20,017 nt of DNA, taken from the NCBI GenBank assembly GCA_902492825.1, contig CABUMZ010000018.1, forward strand, positions 1 through 20,017. Reading direction: 5' to 3'. Below are positions 14,234 to 20,017 of this stretch, piece by piece. Made by a program: the position numbers and the translations under genes. Position 1 is the first letter of the stretch. Every line of letters begins with the position of its first letter. The stretch is from an uncultured Collinsella sp. GTDB taxonomy: Bacteria; Actinomycetota; Coriobacteriia; Coriobacteriales; Coriobacteriaceae. The notes below the pieces were generated by a model, which worked only from the letters and a program-made list of their open reading frames with translations, made no database searches and was not told where the DNA came from.

Positions 14234-16113
14234 TCACCCGCCCTCGGCATCAAGACGATCATGCGCAGCTGGCCGGGCTCGCCCTCAAGGCGGTATGCCA
14301 CGTTGCGCCCTTGCAGAGCGCTTTCGAGCTCTTGCGCAGCGGGCGTCTGCGAAAGATCTGCATCATCGTTGGAAAAAAGCGCGGCACGCAGCTCGACACT
14401 GCATCGGTCATGATCGCCCAAGTGATACATAAGCGCCGGATGGTCGGTGGTGTAGGCAAAAAACGCAAAGTCATACACGCAGTCGTACAGGGCGCTTACC
14501 GTACTGGCGTGCATCGGGCGCCGTATGGCGATAATCGAGGCGCAATCGATATCGATGGTGCGCAGGTCGCTTGCGAGCTCGTTGGCAATGAGCTGAATGC
14601 GGTCGCGATCAAAACCGCTCTCCCCGTGCTGTGCCAACGTGAGCGACCCCTTGCGCTTGCAATAGGCGACGAGCATCTTGGCGCGCTGCAGCATGCGGTA
14701 ACACTCGTGCGAAGACGATTCATCGGTCAACGGCGGTAGCGAGCTCAGCAGGTCGTACATCCCTTCGAGCGCGCGGGCAAGCGCCTGGTCCACGTCTTGG
14801 ACCAGCAAGGTCTCGGCCTCTTGGTCTGCCAGGTGCGTCTTAAGGTCGTAGTCGGCGGCGAGCAGCTCGTTTTGACGCTGCAGCTCCATGCGACGATGTG
14901 CCAGTTCACGGTTAAGCTCGTTGAGATCCGACACGTCTTGGGCAAGCAGGGCCGATCCGCCCAGCAGTGGAAAGGCACGGTACATCACATCGGGATCGGA
15001 CGCCACGGCAAAGGCATGGGCGCGGCCGTGCGCCTGGGTCCGCAACTCCTCGCGCACGCCTACCGGCATTGGCTTTGACACTGGCGTGGCATAGACTTCC
15101 TGCAGGTCGCGCGTTAGAACTTTGAGGTCAAGCGGCAAGGTGTCGAAAATGCCGGCGATGTCGTGATATGACGGAATGACACCGCAATCGAGACAGATTT
15201 CCATCGCCGCCACGCACAAGACGCAATAGATGAGCGAGAAGTTGAGCCTCCATGCCCAGGGCACGCGCAACGCATATGAGATGGCAAAGAACGCGCCGCC
15301 CAGCAGCACGAGCGCCGCCGTGCCCGAGAAACGTTGGATGCGAAAGGACGAGGACCGGCCCACCAGGATAAAAAAGGCCACAAAGTTAAAGGCCGTCCAC
15401 ACGAGGACGGCGAAATAACCCCAGCCGTACGTGTAATCGTTGCTCCAGGTGTCGCTTGTACGGTCAAAGTGGAAGACCTGCTGGTGAAAATCGTTGGTGA
15501 GCACAAATCCGATAAGCAGGATAGCCACAATCCACAGCGCAGCGCAGTAGCGGCGACCCAGGCGGTGTTGCTCCAGGCCCGCAAGGCGCAGACCACACAA
15601 CTGGTAGAGCAGCGGAATGAGTGTCATGGGCACGTAGTACAGGTACCACAGCACGGTGGCATAGAACGGCGTGAACGACTTGTACTTGAGAATGACTTCG
15701 ATCATCCACAGGGCGCAGATGGTGGCGACGGCAACAAGGCGGCGGCGCAGCACATAGTCCAAACAGCGCATATAGACCGATACGCCCCAGATCGAAAATA
15801 TAATTGCGGCGACAAGCAGCGGGAGAGAGCTCGAGTGGGCGAGCGCATCCACGACCTCTTCGGACACCTCGCTATAGGCGGGCACGGCGTTAGAAAGTTT
15901 GGGGTCGAAGGCGAACAGCGCCGGCAAGACTGCCAAAAGCATGAGGAACAGCGCGGTGATGGCGCCGGCGATAGCAAAGACGCGGTGGCGGTACACCTGA
16001 TGTGTTATGCCAACAAGGAATCTCGGCATGGCGAAGAGCCTGCCGCCCCTGGGATCCGCAGCCGGTGCGGTCCGGGCGGCCGCGTGGCCGATATGTCGCT
16101 CGCGGGTACCCAT
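14230..16113 (-). CDS. 7TM sensor protein with degenerate kinase-like C-terminus
   Basis: A 627-residue protein. Residues 45-310 hold seven to eight hydrophobic helices resembling the N-terminal 7TM domain of some sensor kinases (landmark VLTNDFHQQVFHF at 204-216). A linker follows, then a probable coiled coil (395-430), a helical part, and a C-terminal region (505-627) whose order recalls a GHKL ATPase but lacks the Asn of the N-box, the GxG boxes and any convincing phospho-acceptor His. So it probably senses but does not phosphorylate. Its stop overlaps the start of the kinase gene, arguing that it feeds signals into that kinase. The start is uncertain: 16113 sits 9 nt after a -10-like TACACT, suggesting a nearly leaderless message; an ATG at 16029 is the alternative. 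Confidence 0.8.
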   Translation of the reverse strand: MGTRERHIGHAAARTAPAADPRGGRLFAMPRFLVGITHQVYRHRVFAIAGAITALFLMLLAVLPALFAFDPKLSNAVPAYSEVSEEVVDALAHSSSLPLLVAAIIFSIWGVSVYMRCLDYVLRRRLVAVATICALWMIEVILKYKSFTPFYATVLWYLYYVPMTLIPLLYQLCGLRLAGLEQHRLGRRYCAALWIVAILLIGFVLTNDFHQQVFHFDRTSDTWSNDYTYGWGYFAVLVWTAFNFVAFFILVGRSSSFRIQRFSGTAALVLLGGAFFAISYALRVPWAWRLNFSLIYCVLCVAAMEICLDCGVIPSYHDIAGIFDTLPLDLKVLTRDLQEVYATPVSKPMPVGVREELRTQAHGRAHAFAVASDPDVMYRAFPLLGGSALLAQDVSDLNELNRELAHRRMELQRQNELLAADYDLKTHLADQEAETLLVQDVDQALARALEGMYDLLSSLPPLTDESSSHECYRMLQRAKMLVAYCKRKGSLTLAQHGESGFDRDRIQLIANELASDLRTIDIDCASIIAIRRPMHASTVSALYDCVYDFAFFAYTTDHPALMYHLGDHDRCSVELRAALFSNDDADLSQTPAAQELESALQGRNVAYRLEGEPGQLRMIVLMPRAGE

Positions 16114-16122
16114 AGTGCTTTT

Positions 16123-16128
16123 AGTGTA
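16123..16128 (-). promoter_or_regulatory. Possible -10 box of the sensor-kinase operon
   Basis: TACACT (4 of 6 matches) on the minus strand, nine bases before the ATG at 16113, with no clear -35 and no ribosome-binding site in between. If real, transcription would begin within a few bases of the start codon. Confidence 0.25.
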
Positions 16129-16180
16129 CCGACAGATGGGTCGAAAAAGCGGGCCGCATGTCCCAAAATCCGCAGACGGC

Positions 16181-16216
16181 AAGGCGCCCGGCGAGCACAT
16201 ACTCGCCGGGCGCCTT
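16181..16216 (-). terminator. Strong 15-bp hairpin after the 6-phospho-beta-glucosidase gene
   Basis: AAGGCGCCCGGCGAG and its perfect complement around a 6-nt loop, 37 nt past the stop of the glycosidase gene on the minus strand. Only TT follows the stem, but the AA/TT base of the stem and its stability make a terminator likely. It separates this gene from the sensor operon. Confidence 0.65.
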
Positions 16217-16252
16217 GGTTAGGAGACTATAAGGTTGAGTGTCTCAGCTTCC

Positions 16253-17683
16253 TTAGGACAGGTCCTCACCATTCGTTTCAATGACGTGCTTGTACCAGTC
16301 AAAGCTCTTCTTCTTGGAACGCTTGAGGGTACCGTTGCCGGCATCGTCGCGGTCCACATAGATAAAGCCGTAGCGCTTGGACATCTCGCCCGTGCCGGCA
16401 GACACCAGGTCGATCGGGCCCCAGGTGGTGTAGCCCAGCAGGTCAACGCCGTCCTCGGTCACCGCGTCGCGCATCGCGGCAATATGCTGGCGCAGGTAGT
16501 CGATACGGTAGTCGTCGTTGATGGAACCGTCCTCTTCGACAACATCCTTGGCGCCCAGACCGTTCTCAACCACAAACAGCGGCTTCTGATAACGGTCGTA
16601 CAGGTCGTTGAGGGTGATGCGGAAGCCCAGCGGATCGATGGCCCAACCCCACTGGCTCTCCTGCAGGTAGGGGTTCTTGGCGCCGGCGAAGGCGTTGCCC
16701 TGGGTACGCTCGACATCGGGGTTGTCGGCACCGGCAGAGCAGCGGGTGCTGTAGTAGCTAAAGCTGATGAAGTCGACGGTGTTGGCGGCTAGGATCTCGC
16801 GGTCCTCGTCGGTCATGCCCACATCGATGCCCAGACGCTCGAGCTTCTTGACGGCATAGGCCGGGTAGTAGCCACGGCTCTGAACGTCGACGAAGAAGTA
16901 ATTGTCCTGATTGTCGAGCTGCGCCTGGCGCACATCGCCCGGACGGCAGCTATAGGGGTAGTAGCTACCTGCGGCGAGCATGCAGCCAATCTTGACCTCG
17001 GGGTCGATCTCGTGAGCGATCTTGGTTGCCCAAGCGCTGGCGACGAGCTCGTTGTGGGCGGCCAGGTACTCGACGGCCTCCTTGTCCTCGCCCTCCTCAA
17101 AGACCAGGCCGGCACCCATAAACGGCAGGTGCAGAATCATATTGATCTCGTTGAAGGTGAGCCAGTACTTCACCAGGCCCTTGTAGCGGGTGAAGATCGT
17201 GGTCGCGAGGTTCTTGTAGAAGTCGATGAGCTTGCGGTTGCGCCAGCCGCCGTACTCCTTGATGAGGTGAATCGGGCAGTCGAAGTGCGTGATGGTCACG
17301 AGCGGCTCGATGCCGTGCGCCTGACACTCGCGGAATACGTCCTCGTAGAAGGCCAGGCCAGCCTCGTTGGGCTCGGTCTCGTCGCCGTTGGGGAAGATGC
17401 GGGTCCAAGCCAGGCTCATACGGAAGGTCTTAAAGCCCATCTCGGCAAAGAGGGCGATGTCCTCCTTGTAGTGGTGATAGAAATCGATGCCGGTCTGCGC
17501 GGGATAGTAATAGCCGTCCTCGAAGTCGAGCATCTTGCGCTGGCCGGAGACCACCGCATAGCGCTCGGGGCCGTGCGGAGCCACGTCCACGTTGGCCAGG
17601 CCGCGGCCGTCCACGTCGTAGGCGCCCTCGCACTGGTTGGCAGCCGTCGCGCCGCCCCACAGGAAGTCATTACGGAAAGCCAT
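16253..17683 (-). CDS. 6-phospho-beta-glucosidase, glycoside hydrolase family 1
   Basis: A 476-residue cytoplasmic GH1 enzyme of usual length that hydrolyses 6-phospho-beta-glucosides such as phosphorylated cellobiose, arbutin or salicin to glucose-6-phosphate and the aglycone or sugar. Signatures: the N-terminal FLWGGATAANQCEGAYD; acid/base Glu179 in WLTFNEIN; nucleophile Glu373 in FVVENGLGAKD; and the phosphate-binding Ser435-Lys436-Tyr438 in GEMSKRYGFIYVD, which marks phospho-substrate enzymes. The ATG follows AAAGGA with good spacing and a short leader from a clear promoter. It stands alone; its probable sugar supplier, a beta-glucoside-type PTS, lies 15 kb to the left rather than next to it. 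Substrate range cannot be read out. Confidence 0.95.
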   Translation of the reverse strand: MAFRNDFLWGGATAANQCEGAYDVDGRGLANVDVAPHGPERYAVVSGQRKMLDFEDGYYYPAQTGIDFYHHYKEDIALFAEMGFKTFRMSLAWTRIFPNGDETEPNEAGLAFYEDVFRECQAHGIEPLVTITHFDCPIHLIKEYGGWRNRKLIDFYKNLATTIFTRYKGLVKYWLTFNEINMILHLPFMGAGLVFEEGEDKEAVEYLAAHNELVASAWATKIAHEIDPEVKIGCMLAAGSYYPYSCRPGDVRQAQLDNQDNYFFVDVQSRGYYPAYAVKKLERLGIDVGMTDEDREILAANTVDFISFSYYSTRCSAGADNPDVERTQGNAFAGAKNPYLQESQWGWAIDPLGFRITLNDLYDRYQKPLFVVENGLGAKDVVEEDGSINDDYRIDYLRQHIAAMRDAVTEDGVDLLGYTTWGPIDLVSAGTGEMSKRYGFIYVDRDDAGNGTLKRSKKKSFDWYKHVIETNGEDLS

Positions 17684-17718
17684 GCATCAATCCTTTCGCA
17701 CGCTGTTGTCATAGGCTC

Positions 17719-17747
17719 AGTATCCCTACAAACAACGCGTCGGTCAA
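17719..17747 (-). promoter_or_regulatory. Promoter of the 6-phospho-beta-glucosidase gene
   Basis: On the minus strand: TTGACC (5 of 6), 17-bp spacer, GATACT (4 of 6). Transcription would start near 17712, giving a leader of about 29 nt. This is the cleanest promoter of the right half. Inside the spacer and start region I see no obvious operator. Confidence 0.6.
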
Positions 17748-17833
17748 CGGCAACGACGCAGGTCGATACTTCTTTTCGCGTGCAGGCGCCCGGCAGCCGC
17801 CCCGCCTGACACTTTCTGATACCCGCCTGCCCA

Positions 17834-17870
17834 AACCACCACAAAGGGAACAGGCACCTTTGTGGTGGTT
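17834..17870. repeat. Composite repeat copy 2, hairpin C' (REP-like)
   Basis: AACCACCACAAAGG at 17834-17847 with its perfect complement at 17857-17870, a 14-bp stem with a 9-nt loop. It matches the reverse complement of hairpin C at 5863-5901. One stem pair differs between copies, G-C in one and A-T in the other, changed on both arms. The loop reads GAACAGGCA. It lies about 90 nt upstream of the glycosidase promoter. Confidence 0.8.
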
Positions 17871-17881
17871 GGGCCCGGTTT

Positions 17882-17938
17882 GTCTCGATCTGTAACAGTT
17901 AGGCCGCCAAAACCGGGCCTGGTGTTACAGATTGAGAT
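17882..17938. repeat. Composite repeat copy 2, palindromic unit B'
   Basis: GTCTCGATCTGTAACA at 17882-17897 pairs with TGTTACAGATTGAGAT at 17923-17938 with a 25-nt spacer. The spacer can form an inner stem, AGGCC with GGCCT. It corresponds to unit B of copy 1 in inverse orientation, with 14 of 25 spacer positions shared. Confidence 0.85.
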
Positions 17939-17962
17939 CTTTCGGGCAGCCCTCTGCAGTTT

Positions 17963-18019
17963 GTCTCGATCTGTAACAGGTAGAGACGATTTAGCCCGCT
18001 AGATGTTACAAATCGAGGC
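17963..18019. repeat. Composite repeat copy 2, palindromic unit A'
   Basis: GTCTCGATCTGTAACA at 17963-17978 pairs with TGTTACAAATCGAGGC at 18004-18019, with a few mismatches and again a 25-nt spacer. It begins 24 nt after B' and ends 8 nt beyond the stop of the DUF4867 gene, so it might also protect or end that transcript. Confidence 0.85.
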
Positions 18020-18027
18020 AGAAGATT

Positions 18028-18672
18028 CTAGTCGCAGGCGATGTCGAGGTTCTTTCCGATGAGGCCTACGTAGCCGCCCTCGGCAGCCTTGGGGCTGTCA
18101 GCATGGCAGAGAACCCACTTGTCGGCCTTCCAGTAGCAGTAGCTGTCGCCGGCCGCGGGCATATCGGCCGCAGCCTCGGGACGCGGACCGTTGGTGCCGG
18201 CGGGCAGCGCCACCATCACCTGGAAGCCGCCGTCGTCAACCATGCACGGCGTGTAGTGAAGCGTGGTGTTGAAAACCTCGACGACCTTGCCGGCCGGCAC
18301 GCGGAACGCCTTGACGCACGCGGTGTCGAGCTTGCCGTCCTCGATCTCCCAGCGATGCGCCACGAGCAGGATAAAGTCGCGCGCGCCCAGGTTGAACTCG
18401 CTGACACGGTGATACTCCAGGCAGTTGAGCTGCGTGTTGTGGCCGTTGCACCAGCCGAGCTGGAAGGGACGGCCGCCAAACATGAGAAAGCCCAGTTTAT
18501 CGGCATCTTTGACGCCCTCGAGCTCCGGCGCGCTTGCTACGTACTTGCTGCCCTCGGGAATGGGCGTGGCTGAGAGCGCCTCGAGCACGGGCGACGTGAG
18601 CTCGGACGGAACGTCATCCCAAACGTTGCCATAGGATTTGAACTCGGGATCGTTGACAGAGTAGATATGCAT
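18028..18672 (-). CDS. DUF4867 family cupin-like protein
   Basis: A 214-residue cytoplasmic protein. The central stretch GWCNGHNTQLNCLEYHRVSEFNLGARDFILLVAHRWEI and the later VPAGKVVEVFNTTLHYTPC follow the cupin-like pattern I associate with DUF4867, with His and Glu residues that could bind a metal. The biochemical role is not established; family members often lie near sugar-utilisation genes. The start at ATG 18672 has AGGAG five bases ahead; a GTG two codons upstream is too close to that site. The gene has its own promoter and is separated from luxS upstream by a terminator, so it is probably a single-gene unit. Confidence 0.8.
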   Translation of the reverse strand: MHIYSVNDPEFKSYGNVWDDVPSELTSPVLEALSATPIPEGSKYVASAPELEGVKDADKLGFLMFGGRPFQLGWCNGHNTQLNCLEYHRVSEFNLGARDFILLVAHRWEIEDGKLDTACVKAFRVPAGKVVEVFNTTLHYTPCMVDDGGFQVMVALPAGTNGPRPEAAADMPAAGDSYCYWKADKWVLCHADSPKAAEGGYVGLIGKNLDIACD

Positions 18673-18706
18673 GTTCACTCCTGTTCGTAAATGTGACTAT
18701 ATGAAC

Positions 18707-18735
18707 ATTCTAGAACAAACACGAGCGATTTTGAA
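18707..18735 (-). promoter_or_regulatory. Promoter of the DUF4867 gene, with overlapping inverted repeat
   Basis: On the minus strand: TTCAAA (4 of 6), 17-bp spacer, TAGAAT (5 of 6). The -35 box lies in the loop of an inverted repeat, CGAGCG at 18722-18727 with CGCTCG at 18736-18741. The -10 region includes the palindrome TTCTAGAA. Either could be an operator. Confidence 0.5.
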
Positions 18736-18756
18736 CGCTCGCCCCGACCAATCAAC

Positions 18757-18787
18757 AAAAAGGCGCCCCCGCATAAGCGAAGGCGCC
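18757..18787 (-). terminator. Rho-independent terminator of luxS
   Basis: Read on the minus strand: GGCGCCTTCGC, loop TTAT, GCGGGGGCGCC, then TTTTT and TTG. The 11-bp stem includes two G-T pairs. It is located 30 nt past the luxS stop, and is the clearest intrinsic terminator of the window. Confidence 0.85.
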
Positions 18788-18816
18788 CAATGCGCGCGTT
18801 TTGGGCGATAAAGCTC

Positions 18817-19305
18817 TTACGCCTGCTGATAGTGCAGGTGCTTCTCGTCGATATCGGCCAGGTCGCGGTCGAGGTAGCGGCGCGCGAGCCAGTTTGCCAT
18901 GGGGAGGTTCTGGTCCAGGTAGTTACCGCACTCCTCGGGAGCGGCACCGGGGACATCGCCCTCAAAGCCGGCGACAAACTCGAACAGCTCACGCACGAGC
19001 GGCAGAATCTCCTCGCTCGTCACCTCGCCAAACACGACGAGGTAAAAGCCCGTGCGGCAGCCCATGGGGCCAAAGTAGACAATGCGGCTCGACCACTCGG
19101 CATGATTGCGAAGGAACGTCGCGCCCAGGTGCTCAATGGTGTGGCACTCGGCCGTGTTCATGACCGGCTCCTTGTTGGGCGTGGTCAGGCGCAGGTCAAA
19201 CGTGGTGACGGCGGCACCGGTCGCCGGATCGCGGTCGATGCGGCTCACATACACGCCGGGCTCAAGCAGCAGATGATCAACGGAAAAGCTGGCGATGCGC
19301 TCCAT
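18817..19305 (-). CDS. luxS: S-ribosylhomocysteine lyase (AI-2 synthesis)
   Basis: A 162-residue LuxS. It splits S-ribosylhomocysteine into homocysteine and DPD, the precursor of the autoinducer AI-2, as part of the activated methyl cycle in the cytoplasm. The metal site HxxEH is His55-Thr-Ile-Glu58-His59 in AECHTIEHLGATFLRN; Cys126 in PEECGNYLDQNL is the third ligand; catalytic Cys83 lies in GPMGCRTGFYLV. Length and order are typical. The ATG follows AGAGGAT. The gene ends at a strong terminator and starts just after a long inverted repeat that may hold its promoter. No pfs (nucleosidase) or metE/metK gene is adjacent in the window. Confidence 0.97.
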   Translation of the reverse strand: MERIASFSVDHLLLEPGVYVSRIDRDPATGAAVTTFDLRLTTPNKEPVMNTAECHTIEHLGATFLRNHAEWSSRIVYFGPMGCRTGFYLVVFGEVTSEEILPLVRELFEFVAGFEGDVPGAAPEECGNYLDQNLPMANWLARRYLDRDLADIDEKHLHYQQA

Positions 19306-19327
19306 GGCAGATCCTCTCGATAGTCAA

Positions 19328-19400
19328 TTTGGGACGGGGCTCTTTTAGCTGGTTCGAATGGTCGCACCAATCATACCAGTCAAAAAAGCCCCGTCCCAAA
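19328..19400. repeat. 26-bp imperfect inverted repeat upstream of luxS
   Basis: The left arm at 19328-19353 begins TTTGGGACGGGGCT and ends GCTGGT. The right arm at 19375-19400 is its reverse complement at 23 of 26 positions, with a 21-nt centre. It fills the gap between luxS and the nucleoside hydrolase gene. The size and gapped-palindrome layout resemble the composite-repeat units elsewhere in the window, but the sequence is different. Possibly a miniature mobile or REP-like element, or a terminator for the upstream gene. Confidence 0.8.
19370..19399 (-). promoter_or_regulatory. Possible luxS promoter inside the inverted repeat
   Basis: On the minus strand: TTGGGA (4 of 6), 18-bp spacer, TATGAT (5 of 6). 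The -35 and spacer coincide with the right arm of the inverted repeat, and the -10 with the start of its centre. It would give a leader of about 55-60 nt whose 5' part contains the left arm. Confidence 0.4.
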
Positions 19401-19408
19401 AAGACAAC

Positions 19409-20002
19409 TTAGCCAAGGACACGGGCCATACGCGTCTTGAACTCGGACAGGAAGCGCGGAGCATCCACGGTCAGTGCCACAAGCGCGCTCTTGTCCGGAT
19501 CGGACAGGCGGCGCTCATCGCAGATGGTGCGGCCGCGGTACTCGCCCAGCAGATCAACACGCAGGTTGCAGCCGAGCGCACCTACGAGCGTGGGGTCGAT
19601 CGCCACGGCAACGGCCAGCGGATCGTGCAGCGCACAACCACCCAGGTAGGGTGCGTTCATCTCGTACGAGCCAATGTAGTGCTCGACCATGCTCGCAAAT
19701 GCGCAGCCCGCCATGGTGCCCGAGCCCGTCCAGCCGGCAATGTCGCGGCGTGTGAGCACCACGCGATGCGTCACGTCCAGACCCACCATGGTGAGCTTAC
19801 GGCCCGAGCGCAGCACTGCGTCGGCTGCCTCGGGGTCGCTCGCCATATTAGCCTCGGCGCCCGCGCTCACGTTACCGGGCACGGTAAGGGCGCCGCCCAT
19901 CACGACCACGCGGCCGATGGACATCATCGCCGCCGCATCGAAGATGGATACCGACCAGCGGGTGCTCGACAAGGTAGCGGAAATTAAGGCGTACGGCACC
20001 AT
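19409..20002 (-). CDS. Nucleoside hydrolase, C-terminal part (N-terminus missing or frameshifted)
   Basis: The visible 197 codons match the second half of inosine/uridine-preferring nucleoside hydrolases, which cleave the N-glycosidic bond of ribonucleosides for salvage. Landmarks: IGRVVVMGGALTVPGNVSAGAEANMASDPEAADAVL, TMVGLDVTHRVVLT and the active-site region GCALHDPLAVAVAIDP with the conserved His-Asp. A complete enzyme has about 310 residues and begins with a DTDPGxDDA calcium motif. Here an in-frame TAA lies at 20009-20011, only a few codons before the first Met, and the first 25 residues (VPYALISATLSSTRW) do not look like the family. So the gene is truncated, frameshifted near 19930-20000, or damaged by a sequence end. 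As written it would be inactive. Confidence 0.75.
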   Translation of the reverse strand: MVPYALISATLSSTRWSVSIFDAAAMMSIGRVVVMGGALTVPGNVSAGAEANMASDPEAADAVLRSGRKLTMVGLDVTHRVVLTRRDIAGWTGSGTMAGCAFASMVEHYIGSYEMNAPYLGGCALHDPLAVAVAIDPTLVGALGCNLRVDLLGEYRGRTICDERRLSDPDKSALVALTVDAPRFLSEFKTRMARVLG

Positions 20003-20017
20003 TCCCTCTTACATCGA

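Noticed and set aside
12057..16216. The two perfect 15-bp GC hairpins (12057-12091 and 16181-16216) as one repeat family
   Set aside because: Their sequences are unrelated and each sits right after a gene end, so ordinary terminators explain them.
15334..16284. Plus-strand 316-codon open frame opposite the 7TM gene
   Set aside because: Composition is that of an antisense shadow and it runs through the perfect hairpin at 16181-16216.

Overview
The window looks like a piece of a Collinsella-type genome (class Coriobacteriia, gut Actinobacteria). Three things point there: high GC with strong third-position bias, the combination of luxS with a beta-glucoside PTS and GH1 enzyme, and a LuxR-type regulator fused to a large multi-spanning membrane domain, a style typical of Coriobacteriia. 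The assignment rests on recalled family knowledge, not on a search. I see no tRNA, rRNA, CRISPR array, transposase or phage gene.

Layout, left to right. (1) 1-2134, minus strand: a sugar operon with a sugar-phosphate isomerase/epimerase-like TIM-barrel gene followed by a PTS EIIBC gene of the beta-glucoside type that runs off the left edge. Its promoter region, at about 2170-2380, has inverted repeats and phased T-tracts. (2) 2477-5581, plus strand: a Mg2+-importing P-type ATPase (mgtA) behind a roughly 300-nt leader that carries its own promoter, a 23-codon ORF with a near-perfect Shine-Dalgarno, alternative hairpins and a T6 run. (3) 5609-5901: a composite palindromic repeat element. (4) 5919-7464, minus: a membrane-anchored LuxR-type regulator broken by a frameshift exactly at a run of eight G. 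(5) 7717-12008, plus: a four-gene operon encoding a DUF4428 zinc protein, a TFIIB-type zinc-ribbon membrane protein, an SPFH protein with two C-terminal zinc ribbons, and a lipoprotein. It resembles part of the Bacillus pspA-ydjGHI envelope-stress module but has no PspA. (6) 12117-16113, minus: a 7TM sensor-like protein, a HisKA_3-type histidine kinase and a NarL-type response regulator, each overlapping the next by 4 nt. (7) 16253-17683, minus: 6-phospho-beta-glucosidase. (8) 17834-18019: a second copy of the composite repeat, inverted. (9) 18028-20002, minus: a DUF4867 protein, luxS, and the C-terminal part of a nucleoside hydrolase that is interrupted near the right edge.

How the genes fit together: the EIIBC transporter at the left would deliver 6-phospho-beta-glucosides that the GH1 enzyme could split. 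mgtA, the zinc-ribbon/SPFH operon and the three-gene sensor operon all concern the envelope. The most unusual signals are non-coding or structural: the two inverted copies of a three-palindrome element with constant 25-nt spacers and a stem with compensatory changes; the G8 tract that could switch a transcription factor; the mgtA leader ORF; and a 26-bp imperfect inverted repeat that may contain the luxS promoter.
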